DNA of 46,474 nucleotides from Streptomyces huasconensis (GTDB lineage: Bacteria > Actinomycetota > Actinomycetes > Streptomycetales > Streptomycetaceae). Under the pieces are notes generated by a model. The model saw only the letters and a program-made list of their open reading frames with translations, searched no databases and had not been told where the DNA came from. The stretch lies in contig RBWT01000049.1 of the NCBI GenBank assembly GCA_004010275.1, positions 1 to 46,474 of the forward strand. The letters are read 5' to 3'. Within the stretch, counting starts at the first letter, position 1, and every line of letters begins with the position of its first letter. The position numbers and the translations under genes are program-made. Positions 23,540 to 32,156 of this stretch are shown here, one piece after another.

Positions 23540-24693
23540 TTACTCCGCGTACTTGGACTCCGCGGCCGGGTCGATCGCGAGCCGGTACCCCCGCTTGACC
23601 ACCGTCTGGATCAGCTTCGGCGCGCCCAGGGAGGTGCGCAGCCGCGCCATGGCCGTCTCCACGGCGTGTTCGTCGCGCCCGGTGCCGGGCAGCGCGCGCA
23701 GCAGTTCGCGCGGGCCACCACCCAGCCGGGGCGGCGGGCCAGAGCGCGCAGCAGGGCCATGCCGGCGGGCGGCACGGCCCGCAGCTCCTCGTCGACGAGG
23801 ACGGCGTGGCCGCGGATCTCCACCCGGTGCCCGGCGATGGGCAGCGCCCTGGCGCGGGCCGGGAGTTCCTGGCAGAGCAGCTGGACGAGGGGGCCGAGCC
23901 GGAAGCGCTCGGGCTGCACGGTGTCCACGCCGCGCGACTGGAGCGGCAGCGCGGTCACGGGCCCCACGCAGGCGGGCAGCACGTCGTGGCCGAGGGCGGC
24001 CAGGAACTCCTCCGCCATGCCGCGCTCCTCGGCGCGGGCCAGCAGCGAGGCGGCGGCGGGCGCGCTGGTGAACGTGAGGGCGTCGACGCCCCGCCCCACC
24101 GTCGCGTCGAGCAGCCGGTCCACGGGCGCGAGGTCCTCCGGCGGCAGCCACCGGTAGACGGGCACGCCGACGACCTCCGCCCCGCCCGCCCGCAGCGCCT
24201 CGACGAAGCCGGGCAGCGGCTCGCCGTGCAGTTGCAGCGCGATGCGGCGCCCGTCGACGCCCTCGCCGAGCAGCCGGTCGAGCACCTCCGTCATCGACTC
24301 CGACGACGGCGACCACTCCTCGGTGAGTCCGGCGGCGCGCACCGCGCCCTTCACCTTCGGGCCCCGGGCGAGCAGTTCGACGCCGCGCAGGCAGCCGAGG
24401 AGCGCCTCGCCGTACCCCCAGCCGTCGGCGGCCTCGATCCAGCCGCGGAACCCGATGGCGGTGGTGGCGATCACGACATCCGGGGCGTGGTCGATCAGCT
24501 GCTTGGTCGCCGCGAGGAGTTCGCTGTCGTCGGCGAGCGGCACGATGCGCAGCGCCGGGGCGTGCAGGACGGTGGCGCCGCGCCGCTGGAGCAGCGCGCC
24601 CAGCTCGTCGGCGCGCCGGGCGGCGGTCACCCCGACGGTGAATCCGGCGAGGGGTCCGTGCGCGGTCGGGGAGTTCGCTGGGGTCGCGTGCAT
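23540..24693 (-). CDS. nnaR: NnaR-type nitrogen regulator (HemD domain plus winged helix), frameshifted
   Basis: About 385 residues. The N-terminal two thirds is a uroporphyrinogen-III synthase-like domain (GFTVGVTAARRADELGALLQRRGA, ALTFTSAPAA). The C-terminus is an OmpR-type winged helix (HAVLVDEELRAVPPAGMALL, then LIQTVVKRGYRLAID). This architecture and its place beside narK match NnaR (SCO2958), which in S. coelicolor acts with GlnR on nitrate/nitrite genes. The frame changes near 23713; one added base restores VVARRELLRALPGTGRDEHAVETAMARLR. It lies downstream of narK on the same strand, with an inverted repeat between them. The HemD domain probably senses rather than catalyses. Confidence 0.85.
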
Positions 24694-24758
24694 AGGTCTG
24701 TCTCGTCTCGGCTGTCTCGTCTCGTCCCGCTCGTGGCGCGTGGGCGGCGGACGACCGA

Positions 24759-24782
24759 GCCTGTCAATGATGCGTGACAGGC
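24759..24782. promoter_or_regulatory. Inverted repeat between narK and nnaR
   Basis: Perfect 8-base arms GCCTGTCA and TGACAGGC with an 8-base spacer, about 66 bases upstream of the nnaR ATG and 31 bases past the native narK stop. It may be a regulator site for nnaR or an attenuator. No U-run is present. Confidence 0.45.
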
Positions 24783-24812
24783 CCGGTTCGCGGCGATGTC
24801 CGCCGTGTTACG

Positions 24813-26155
24813 TCACACCTCGGCGTAGCTGAGCTGCGACTTCACGTCCGTACCGGCCCCTGCGGCCGTACGGCGGACCGCCTTGCCGCGAAGGTATACG
24901 GCCCAGGTGACCCCTGAACACACCGCGTAGAAGCCGAGGAACGCCACGAACGCCCCCGTGCCCGACCCCACCGTCTGGAACGACTGCCGCAGGGCGAGGT
25001 TGATGCCGAGCCGCCGAGCGCGCCGACCGCCGCGATCAGCCCCATCGCGGCCCCGGACAGCCGCCGCCCGTACGCCGCGGCCTCCTCCCCCGCCAGCCCC
25101 TTGCGCTCGGCCTTGGCCTGGAAGATGCCGGGGATCATCTTGTACGTCGATCCGTTGCCGAGCCCGGTGAGCACGAACAGGGCGATGAAGGCGCCGACGA
25201 ACAGCGGCAGTGACTCCTTGACCGAGGCGATCACGACGACGCCGGTGGCGGCGCCCATCGCGGCGAAGTTGGCGAGGGTGATGCGCGCCCCGCCGTGCCG
25301 GTCAGCGAGCCGCCCGCCCACGGGCCGGATCAGCGAGCCGAGCAGCGGCCCGATGAAGGTCAGCTGCGCGGCCTCCAACGGCGTACGCCCGAACTGCGTC
25401 TGGAGGACGAGCCCGAAGGCGAAGCTGTACCCGATGAAGGACCCGAACGTCCCCACGTACAGGAACGCCATGATCCACGTGTGCGCGTCGCGCACGGCGG
25501 CCCTGACGGCCCCGGTGTCGTTGCGCACGGACGAGATGCTGTCCATGTAGCGCGCGGCGCAGAACACGGAGACGAGGACCAGCGGGATGTAGATCCCGAG
25601 CACCACCCGCGGCCCGCCGCTCGCCCCGATGACGGCGAGCCCGACGAGCTGCACGACGGGTACGCCGATGTTGCCGCCCCCGGCGTTGAGCCCGAGCGCC
25701 CAGCCCTTCTCGCGCAACGGGAAGAAGGAGTTGATGTTGGTCATGCTGGAGGCGAAGTTGCCGCCGCCGACACCGGTGAGCAGCGCGCACACCATGAAGG
25801 TGGTGTACGAGGTCCCCGGCTCCATGACGAGGAAGGCGGCGACGGTCGGCAGGAGCAGCAGGGAGGCGGCGATGACGGTCCAGTTACGCCCTCCGAAGCG
25901 GGCGACGGCGAAGGTGTACGGAACGCGGACGACGGCCCCCACGAGGGTCGCCATGGACACCAGGAAGAACTTTCCGGCCGGGTCGATCCCGTACTCCGGG
26001 CCCATGAACAGGACCATCACGGACCACAGGCTCCAGACGGAGAACCCGATGTGCTCGGAGAGCACCGAGAACGCCAGATTCCGCCGGGCGACCCGCTCCC
26101 CTCCCTCCTCCTTCCAGAACTTCTCGTCCTCCGGCTCCCACCGCTCGATCCACAT
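24813..26155 (-). CDS. narK: Nitrate/nitrite transporter (NarK family), frameshifted at 3' end
   Basis: MFS transporter of the NarK/nitrate-nitrite porter group. MWIERWEPEDEKFWKEEGG is the typical actinobacterial N-terminus. The NNP signature-like loops GVGGGNFASSMTNINSFFP and LGLNAGGGNIGVPVVQL are clear. ATG 26155 follows GGAGG by six bases. Near 25010 one missing G shifts the frame; as written the protein stops at 24842, but corrected it continues LGINLALRQSFQTVG and ends SQLSYAEV at 24813, about 447 residues. It supplies nitrate for assimilation and sits directly upstream of nnaR, its expected regulator. Confidence 0.9.
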
Positions 26156-26304
26156 CGCGTGCCTCCACGGCTCATCCACGTCCACATCCGCTGCCGACGC
26201 TCCCGAAGGTAGGGAGCACGCGTTTCGGCCCTGTGGCGGGGAGTGACCGGCGGGGAACGTTGCTCTCACGGGGGGTGGGGCCGGGTGGTGAGGCCCGGGG
26301 GCGC

Positions 26305-26853
26305 TCAGCCCAGGTGCGTGTCCCCGAGGGACACCAGCAGACGGCTCAGCGCCCGGTCGAGGGCGTTGCGGTCGGCGGGGGTCAGGGCCGCCAGCATGCG
26401 TTCCTCGTTGGCGATGTGGTCGACGACCGTGCGGTCGACCAGGTCGAGACCGGCCTCGGTGAGGCGGACGCGGATGGCGCGGCGGTCGGTGGGGTCGGGG
26501 CGGCGTTCGATCAGGCCCTTGCGCTCCAGCTTGTCGAGGCGGTTGGTGATGGCGCCGGAGGTCACCATCGCGGTCTTGAGGAGGCCGCCCGCGGTCAGTT
26601 CGTGCGGGGCGCCGACGCGGCGCAGGGTGGCGAGGACGTCGAACTCCGCGAACTCCAGCCCGTACTCGGTGAAGACCTTCTTCATGCCCTTGCTCAGCAG
26701 GTGGTCGGCGCGCTTGATGCGGCCCACCAGGGCCATCGCGTCCAGATGCGCGGGGTCGAGGTCGGGGCGCTCACGGCGCCACTGGCCGCGCAGCTCGTCG
26801 ATGGCGTCGGGGCCAGAGCCGGCCGGCGGTTCCTTCTCGGTCTTCTCCGTCAT
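26305..26853 (-). CDS. MarR-family regulator
   Basis: 182-residue MarR regulator. The winged-helix core runs from about residue 60 to 140: YGLEFAEFDVLATLRR, LTAGGLLKTAMVTSGAITNRLDKLE and GLIERRPDPTDRRAIRVRLT, with the DxR wing motif intact. Start at ATG 26853; upstream in-frame codons run through the operators and are not used. It is divergent from an EamA exporter, and the intergenic region carries two nearly identical palindromes, so self-repression and control of the exporter are likely. The ligand is unknown. Confidence 0.92.
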   Translation of the reverse strand: MTEKTEKEPPAGSGPDAIDELRGQWRRERPDLDPAHLDAMALVGRIKRADHLLSKGMKKVFTEYGLEFAEFDVLATLRRVGAPHELTAGGLLKTAMVTSGAITNRLDKLERKGLIERRPDPTDRRAIRVRLTEAGLDLVDRTVVDHIANEERMLAALTPADRNALDRALSRLLVSLGDTHLG

Positions 26854-26876
26854 GACAGCGACCGCTCCCTCGAATC

Positions 26877-26890
26877 TCTCAACGTTCAGA
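26877..26890. promoter_or_regulatory. MarR operator, imperfect copy
   Basis: TCTCAACGTTCAGA, one mismatch from the perfect palindrome 48 bases away. It lies 24 bases upstream of the marR ATG, placed to block its transcription. Confidence 0.6.
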
Positions 26891-26924
26891 TACTTGACGT
26901 TCGCGGACCTGAGGCCCATATTTA

Positions 26925-26938
26925 TCTCAACGTTGAGA
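26925..26938. promoter_or_regulatory. MarR operator, perfect palindrome
   Basis: TCTCAACGTTGAGA is a perfect 14-base palindrome 37 bases upstream of the exporter ATG and 72 bases from marR. Size and symmetry fit a MarR dimer site. Confidence 0.7.
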
Positions 26939-26974
26939 ATAACAGCGTTCAGGGGAACAGCGAGGGGAAGCGTC

Positions 26975-27938
26975 ATGTCCGTGACCATCAGCAGCAGGAG
27001 CAGTGCCCGGCAGGGTGGCGGTACGCGGGGCGGCGGTACGCAGGTCGGCGGCGCCGCGCCCCGCGGCTCCGTCAAGGCCGCCGCGGGCGTCGCCGCGCTC
27101 GCCGCGCATCGGCCCCGCCACCTGGGGCACGACCTACGTCACGACCACCGAACTCCTGCCCCCCGACCGGCCGTTGCTCGCCGCCGCGCTGCGCGCCCTG
27201 CCCGCCGGGCTGATCCTGCTCGCGCTCACCCGGCGGCTGCCGCGCGGCGACTGGTGGTGGAAGGCGGCCGTGCTCGGACTGCTCAACTTCGGGGCGTTCT
27301 TCCCGCTCCTCTTCTTCGGCGCCTACCACCTGCCCGGCGGCGTCGCCTCGACGATCAGCGCCGTCATGCCGCTGCTCGTGGCGGGCTTCGGGATCGGCGT
27401 CCTGAAGGTGCGGCCCACCCGCCGTACGCTCCTCGCGGGCCTCGTCGGTCTCGTGGGCGTCGCCCTGCTGGTCCTGCGCGGCAGCGCGGCGGTCGACGCC
27501 GCCGGGATCGCCGCGATGCTGACGGCCACGACGCTGATGGCCCTGGCCGTGGTCCTCAGCAAGCGCTGGGGCCGCCCGGAAGGGGTCTCGCTGCTCGCGC
27601 TCACGGGATGGCAACTGACCGCGGGCGGCCTGGTCCTGGCCCCCATCGCCCTGACCGCCGAGGGCCTGCCCGACCACTTCACCGGGGCCAACGTCGCCGG
27701 GTACGCCTACCTCGGCATCATCGGCACGGCTCTCGCGTACGCCCTCTGGTTCCGCGGAATCGAACGCTTGCCCGCCTCCTCGGTCTCCTTCCTCGGCCTC
27801 ACCAACCCGGTCGTCGCCACGCTCGCGGGCCTGCTGTTCCTGGGCCAGACACTGACCCTCTGGCAGCTGGCCGGCCTGCTCCTGGTCGTGGCGAGCGTCC
27901 TCCTGGGCCAGAACCTCCGCCGCGCCCGCCGGGCATGA
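26975..27938 (+). CDS. EamA/DMT-family exporter, frameshifted
   Basis: About 320 residues with ten predicted membrane segments and two EamA repeats. IGPATWGTTYVTTTELLPPDRPLL starts repeat 1, and GWQLTAGGLVLAPIAL with AYLGIIGTALAYALWFRGIERL marks repeat 2. The first 50 residues are basic and Gly-rich. The frame changes near 27105, where one base separates VAALAA from IGPATWG. ATG 26975 follows GAGGGGA. Such transporters export metabolites or drugs; the divergent MarR gene probably controls it. Confidence 0.8.
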
Positions 27939-28041
27939 CGACACCGGCACCGGCGCGACGCGGCACCCTCGAAAGGCTGCTACCTCGCGCCGAACAGCCG
28001 TCCGCGCGGAAAGCCGGGCCCGGGCCGGCGGCGGCACCCGC

Positions 28042-29082
28042 TCACCGGTTGACCGCCTGCACTTCCCGCACCACCACGTCCTGCGAGGCGCCGTAGACCC
28101 CCTCCGGAAGGGGGCCGCCGTCACCATCGGAGCTGGTCCAGCGGATCTTCCAGGTTAGGGTGGCCTTCAGCTGGTATGCCCCGCCCTTGGCCGACGACCG
28201 CAGGTACCGCACACCGCACGGCGGTTCCGTGTCCGCAGGCGTGCCCCTGGCGCGTGGGCTGCCGATCTTGTCGCCGTCGAGGGGGCACTCGCCCGAGGCC
28301 GGGTACGTCTCGGCATCCGGCGTCCCGGGGTCGATCGTGAGCGCGACAGGCTTCGCGGTCGTGGTCGCGGAGAGCCCCGACCCCGGAATGCTCGCGGTCA
28401 CCGATACCGACTTGAACTTCGCCTTGTCCAGCCAGGCCCACGTCGGCAGGTTGACCTTGGTCTCACCCTCCGGGGCCATCCTGATCTCGGTCTCCGGGAC
28501 GGGCAGCTCGTCGTACGCGTACTCGGCGAGAATCCGCGGGGTCACGGCGAGCGGCTCGTCCGGCGTCTCGCCCTCATCGACCCAGAAGGGCTGCTTGTCG
28601 CAGGCGCTGGCCTCCGGATCGTCCTTGCGGTTCGGGTTGACCGCCGCCGCCCAGAACATCCCCCTGCCCTGCTTGTCGAGGTTGTAGTTCTTGTACGGCT
28701 TGCCCTCCTTGTAACGGCTGTCCAGGTAGTCGCCGACGAACTCCCCGACCCCCTCGAAGAGCGGGACACCGTCACCGAAGCCCCGCCACGCCTTGACGGT
28801 CTTCTCGATCTCCTTGGGGGAGAAGGCGGGTTCGTACCAGCAGGCGGGCGGGGTCCAGTTGCTGTCCGCCGACGAGAGATTGCCGGTGGCGGCGGACTTC
28901 GCGTCGCCGTTGACGGTCGTCTGCACCTTGGTCTGCACGGTGATGGTGCGGCCGTTCTTGCCGCCCTTGGCGTCCTTGGTGGTGCCCGAGGTGTTCGTCC
29001 GGTCCGCCCACGCCACCGGCGCGGCCTGCACGGTGAGCAGCAAGGCGGCGCATATGGCCAGGGCTGTTCCTCGGCGCGTCAC
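28042..29082 (-). CDS. Secreted protein of unknown function
   Basis: 346 residues. A signal peptide is clear: TRRGTALAICAALLLTVQAAPVAWA, with cleavage likely after AWA. The mature protein is hydrophilic with Trp-rich patches (WTPPACWYEPAFSPKEIEKTVKAWRGF, GKPYKNYNLDKQGRGMFW) and four or so Cys that could form disulfides. I recognise no catalytic domain. GTG 29082 overlaps the upstream lipoprotein stop (GTGA), so the two proteins are made together and may work together at the cell surface. Intact. Confidence 0.82.
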   Translation of the reverse strand: MTRRGTALAICAALLLTVQAAPVAWADRTNTSGTTKDAKGGKNGRTITVQTKVQTTVNGDAKSAATGNLSSADSNWTPPACWYEPAFSPKEIEKTVKAWRGFGDGVPLFEGVGEFVGDYLDSRYKEGKPYKNYNLDKQGRGMFWAAAVNPNRKDDPEASACDKQPFWVDEGETPDEPLAVTPRILAEYAYDELPVPETEIRMAPEGETKVNLPTWAWLDKAKFKSVSVTASIPGSGLSATTTAKPVALTIDPGTPDAETYPASGECPLDGDKIGSPRARGTPADTEPPCGVRYLRSSAKGGAYQLKATLTWKIRWTSSDGDGGPLPEGVYGASQDVVVREVQAVNR

Positions 29083-29738
29083 GGCTGGCAGACCTCGCTC
29101 CCGCGCTCGGAGATGCTCTTGGTCACCTGCCACACACCCTTGGCGTTCTTGCGGAGCCGGTCGTTGTAGAACACGTACGAGTTCTTCGTGGGCTTGGTGA
29201 CGTTGACCTTCTGCGTCTTACGGTCCTTCGTGTACCCCTTGGACTCGTCGGCGCAGTACGTGAGTCCGGCCGAACCGTCCTTGCTGAAGACGACCTTGCG
29301 GTTGAAGTAGCGCACGGTGCCCGTCACCGTCGTGCCGTCCTTGATGAAGCCGCTGACCCAGTCCACGGTCCCGAGCAGGGCCGAGTCCTTGCTGTAGAAG
29401 ACGATGGCCTCGGACTTCGGGTCCTGCTTCTCGATGGCCTCGTCGATGGCGCGGAGATACTCCGCGTTGTCGCGCAGCACCGCGTCCGTCTTGGCCTCGC
29501 CTGTCGTCTCGGGCGCAAAGATGATCTTGTCGCCCTTCGGCAAGGTCACCTTGGGCCGCTCGATCCCGTCATCCGAAGCCTTCGCCGACGGCGACTCCCT
29601 CTCCTTGCCCCCCGCGTCCGCCCCCGCGATCTTCTCGTTGTCCTTGCCGCCCTCGTCGCCGCTTCCGCAGGCGGAGAGCGAAAGGGCCGCGACGGCGGTC
29701 AAGGCGGCCGCTGCGAGCAAAGTGGGGCGGCGGTTCAC
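29079..29738 (-). CDS. Lipoprotein of unknown function
   Basis: 219 residues. MNRRPTLLAAAALTAVAALSLSAC is a lipoprotein signal with lipobox LSAC. A Lys/Glu/Ser-rich linker follows. The domain from about residue 70 (AVLRDNAEYLRAIDEAIEKQDP ... VYFNRKVVFSKDGSAGLTYCADESKG) resembles the cystatin/NTF2-like folds of secreted Streptomyces lipoproteins only in general layout. GTG 29738 follows GGAG by six bases. Coupled to the secreted protein gene downstream. Confidence 0.82.
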   Translation of the reverse strand: MNRRPTLLAAAALTAVAALSLSACGSGDEGGKDNEKIAGADAGGKERESPSAKASDDGIERPKVTLPKGDKIIFAPETTGEAKTDAVLRDNAEYLRAIDEAIEKQDPKSEAIVFYSKDSALLGTVDWVSGFIKDGTTVTGTVRYFNRKVVFSKDGSAGLTYCADESKGYTKDRKTQKVNVTKPTKNSYVFYNDRLRKNAKGVWQVTKSISERGSEVCQP

Positions 29739-29880
29739 GGTCAGCTCCTGGTGGGGCGCGGGTTCTTCGGGTTATCCGGTTCTCTGGAGTGAACCAAGCT
29801 ATCCATGCGGCAAGGGGCGACGCCAGCCGCGTCGGCCCGCCGCCGTCGCCTCACGGCACCGCGCCGACACGAAAGGGCGC

Positions 29881-29910
29881 CGCCCCCACCCGCGTTCACG
29901 GTTGGGGGCG
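29881..29910 (-). terminator. Candidate terminator between the two lipoprotein genes
   Basis: Arms CGCCCCCA/TGGGGGCG with a 14-base loop, about 40 bases past the stop of the upstream (minus-strand) lipoprotein gene. No U-run is visible. Confidence 0.35.
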
Positions 29911-29951
29911 CACAGACCGGAAGGCGGGGCCGTCGGGCCGCGCCTCCTTCG

Positions 29952-30554
29952 TCACTTCGCCGGGAACTTCCAGACCGTCGGCTCGCTCTCGCTGTCCTCG
30001 GGCGCCCAGTGGACCTCCAGCTCCTTGGTGTTCACCGGCACCAGGTACGTCTGGCAGATGACGTGGCTCTCGCCCTTCTTCCAGCCCTCCAGCTCCAGTT
30101 CGTCCTCGCAGCCCGGCGCGTCCTCGGAAGCGCCGATCAACAGGCCGCCGCGGGTGCCGTCGGCGTAGACCTCCGCGCCGTCGCCCACGTCCGGGACGTC
30201 CTTGAGCGGGGCGCCCTCCTTGAGGGTGTACTTCACGTGGGCGACCGCCGCCACCAGGCCCTTGGCGTCCTTCGGGTCCGAGACCAGCTTCTTGGTCTCG
30301 GCCTCCGTGCCCATGTCGACCTTCTGCGCGGCGACGTCGTACGTGACGGTGGCGTCGCCCTCCTTGACCTTGCCCGTGGTGCTCTCGCCGGCCGCCAGCG
30401 CCGAGGGCTTCGTGGGCTCGGTCTGGGACTTGGGGGCGTCCGCCTTCCCCTTCTCCTCCGACTTCTTGTCGTCCCCGCCGCCGCAGGCGGTCAGGGCGAG
30501 GGCGAGTACGGCGACGGGCGCGGCGAGGCGCAGCGCGGTCTTCGTGCAGAGCAA
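29952..30554 (-). CDS. Lipoprotein of unknown function
   Basis: 200 residues. The signal ends in the lipobox LTAC (VLALALTACGGGDDKK). A charged linker of about 35 residues precedes one compact domain with TTGKVKEGDATVTYDVAAQKVDMGTE, a DUF4352-like immunoglobulin beginning, and a later disulfide candidate pair (APGCEDELEL / SHVICQTYLVP). TTG 30554 follows AGGAG by six bases. Single gene. Confidence 0.82.
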   Translation of the reverse strand: MLCTKTALRLAAPVAVLALALTACGGGDDKKSEEKGKADAPKSQTEPTKPSALAAGESTTGKVKEGDATVTYDVAAQKVDMGTEAETKKLVSDPKDAKGLVAAVAHVKYTLKEGAPLKDVPDVGDGAEVYADGTRGGLLIGASEDAPGCEDELELEGWKKGESHVICQTYLVPVNTKELEVHWAPEDSESEPTVWKFPAK

Positions 30555-30816
30555 AGTGATCTCCTGGCAGTGACGGACCCGCCGCTCAGCAGAGTTCCAC
30601 CCGTGCGAGCAGCAGGAAGAGCCGCCAGCTTAGGAGCCGGTGACACGGGGCGTCGAGATCATTACCGTCAACCGCCACCCGCGCGTTAGCGGTTGCAACG
30701 CTTTCTGTGGTCGTCCCGCGAACCCGGCCACGTGCAGCCGCTTTACGTGCACCCAGGCTTCGCCATCGCGAAGCAAGTCAGCCGCGCCGCCCGCACGGGA
30801 CGTCCGAACCGACCCT

Positions 30817-32156
30817 TCAACGCCCGCATTTCCAGCGGTATTTCGGCTCATTACGGTCACGTACTCGCGCGTAACAGTCGCGCAACGCAATGGTTCGATC
30901 GCGAACCATCCTCCGCGACGCCTCCCCTCCGCCCGATCCGCCCGGTCCGCCCGGTCCGCCCGGTCCGCCCGGTCCGCCCGGTCCGCCCGGTCCGTCCGGT
31001 CCGCCCGGCCACAGCCTCGGCCGCCGCCTCGCCGCCAGGTCCTCCACCCAGCCCACCGCCACGATCACCAGCCCCAGCAACGGCCAGACCAGCACGGTCA
31101 TCCACACCAGGTACGTGGCGTCCAGCGCCGCACTCCAGCCCGGGTCGGCCATGACCGGCAGCTCGTACGCCAGGTCGATGAGCGGCACCGTCGCCATGAT
31201 CAGGAGGTTGTGCCAGAGGTAGATCGTCACAGCCCTGTTGTTGGAGAGCGTCACCAGCCCGTCCCACTTCGCGAGCACACCCGGCAGCACCTGCCAGGAT
31301 GGCGCGTACTGGAGCAGGATGACGACGAACCCGAAGGACCAGGCCGCCTGCGCCGGCGGGATGTCGTTCAGGTCCCAGCCGTCCGGGCCCAGATGCCCCG
31401 ACGCCCACCACAGCCCGAGGCTCATGATCAGGAACGCCACGGACACCGCCAAGTAGCGCGGGACGCGGGCCAGCAGGCCGCCCTGGTGGGCGAAGCCGAG
31501 GACCCAGCAGCCGCCGTACACCGCGAAGTCCGTGACCGCGTCGCCCGTCTCGCCGGGGATCGTGACCAGGCCCGTGCCGACCACCCCGGTCAGCGCGAGC
31601 GGCGCGAACAGCGTCACCCACGGCGCCCTGCGGAACGCCCACATCAGCAGGGGCGAGGCGATGACGAACCACAGGTAGGCCCGCAGGTACCAGAGCGGGC
31701 CGACCGCCTGCGCCGGCCAGGTGTCCTCCAGCAGCCCCGCGGCGTCGCCCAGATGCCAGGGGAAGGGCGCGCGCCGACCGGGATTACGTAGGTGACCAGA
31801 CCCAGCAGCGCCCAGGGGCCGCCGTGGTCGGAGTCGTCGGAGATGTTCCAGCCGCCCGCGAGGAGCAGGCCAAGCGCCACCGCGCCGAACACCCACAGAG
31901 GAGGCAGCAGCCGGCGGACGCGGTCCCTGATCACGTCCCGTGCGGGGCGGTGCAGTGAGCGCGCCATGAGCGAGCCCGCCAGCGCGAACATCACGCCCAT
32001 GGAAGGGAAGACGATCGTCAGCCACGCCCAGCCGAAGAGGTGGTAGACGATGACGCGGACGAGCGCGAGGAAGCGCAACACGTCGAGGTAGCGGTCCCTG
32101 CCGGGCTCCCGCGCGGCGGCGGGGGCCTCGGGCAGCAGCAGCAGGCTCCGGCTCAT
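30817..32156 (-). CDS. Acyltransferase family 3 membrane protein, frameshifted
   Basis: About 446 residues. It begins YLDVLRFLALVRVIVYHLFGWAWL, the acyltransferase-3 start with the catalytic-type R-x-x-x-H region, and has about ten membrane spans including GPLWYLRAYLWFVIASPLL. Such enzymes O-acylate extracellular sugars. The frame changes near 31769; one missing C restores RPFPWHLGDAAG. The C-terminus is odd: a (Gly-Gly-Pro)n run encoded by 9-base repeats, then a basic tail. ATG 32156 overlaps the matB stop (ATGA), so it belongs to the mat operon and may modify that polymer. Confidence 0.82.
30935..31006. repeat. Tandem 9-base repeat
   Basis: Eight units of GGTCCGCCC (first GATCCGCCC, seventh GGTCCGTCC). 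On the minus strand they encode the Gly-Gly-Pro/Gly-Pro-Asp run near the C-terminus of the acyltransferase. Confidence 0.9.

Noticed and set aside
26156..26290. GlnR-box-like sequence upstream of narK (GTCAC ... GAAAC)
   Set aside because: The spacing between half-sites does not match the usual GTnAC-N6-GAAAC pattern, so I do not call it.
30660..30760. LacI-type operator (AGCG-N7-CGCT) near 30686
   Set aside because: The arms are short, there is no adjacent LacI gene, and it lies in the upstream region of a lipoprotein gene with no sugar link.
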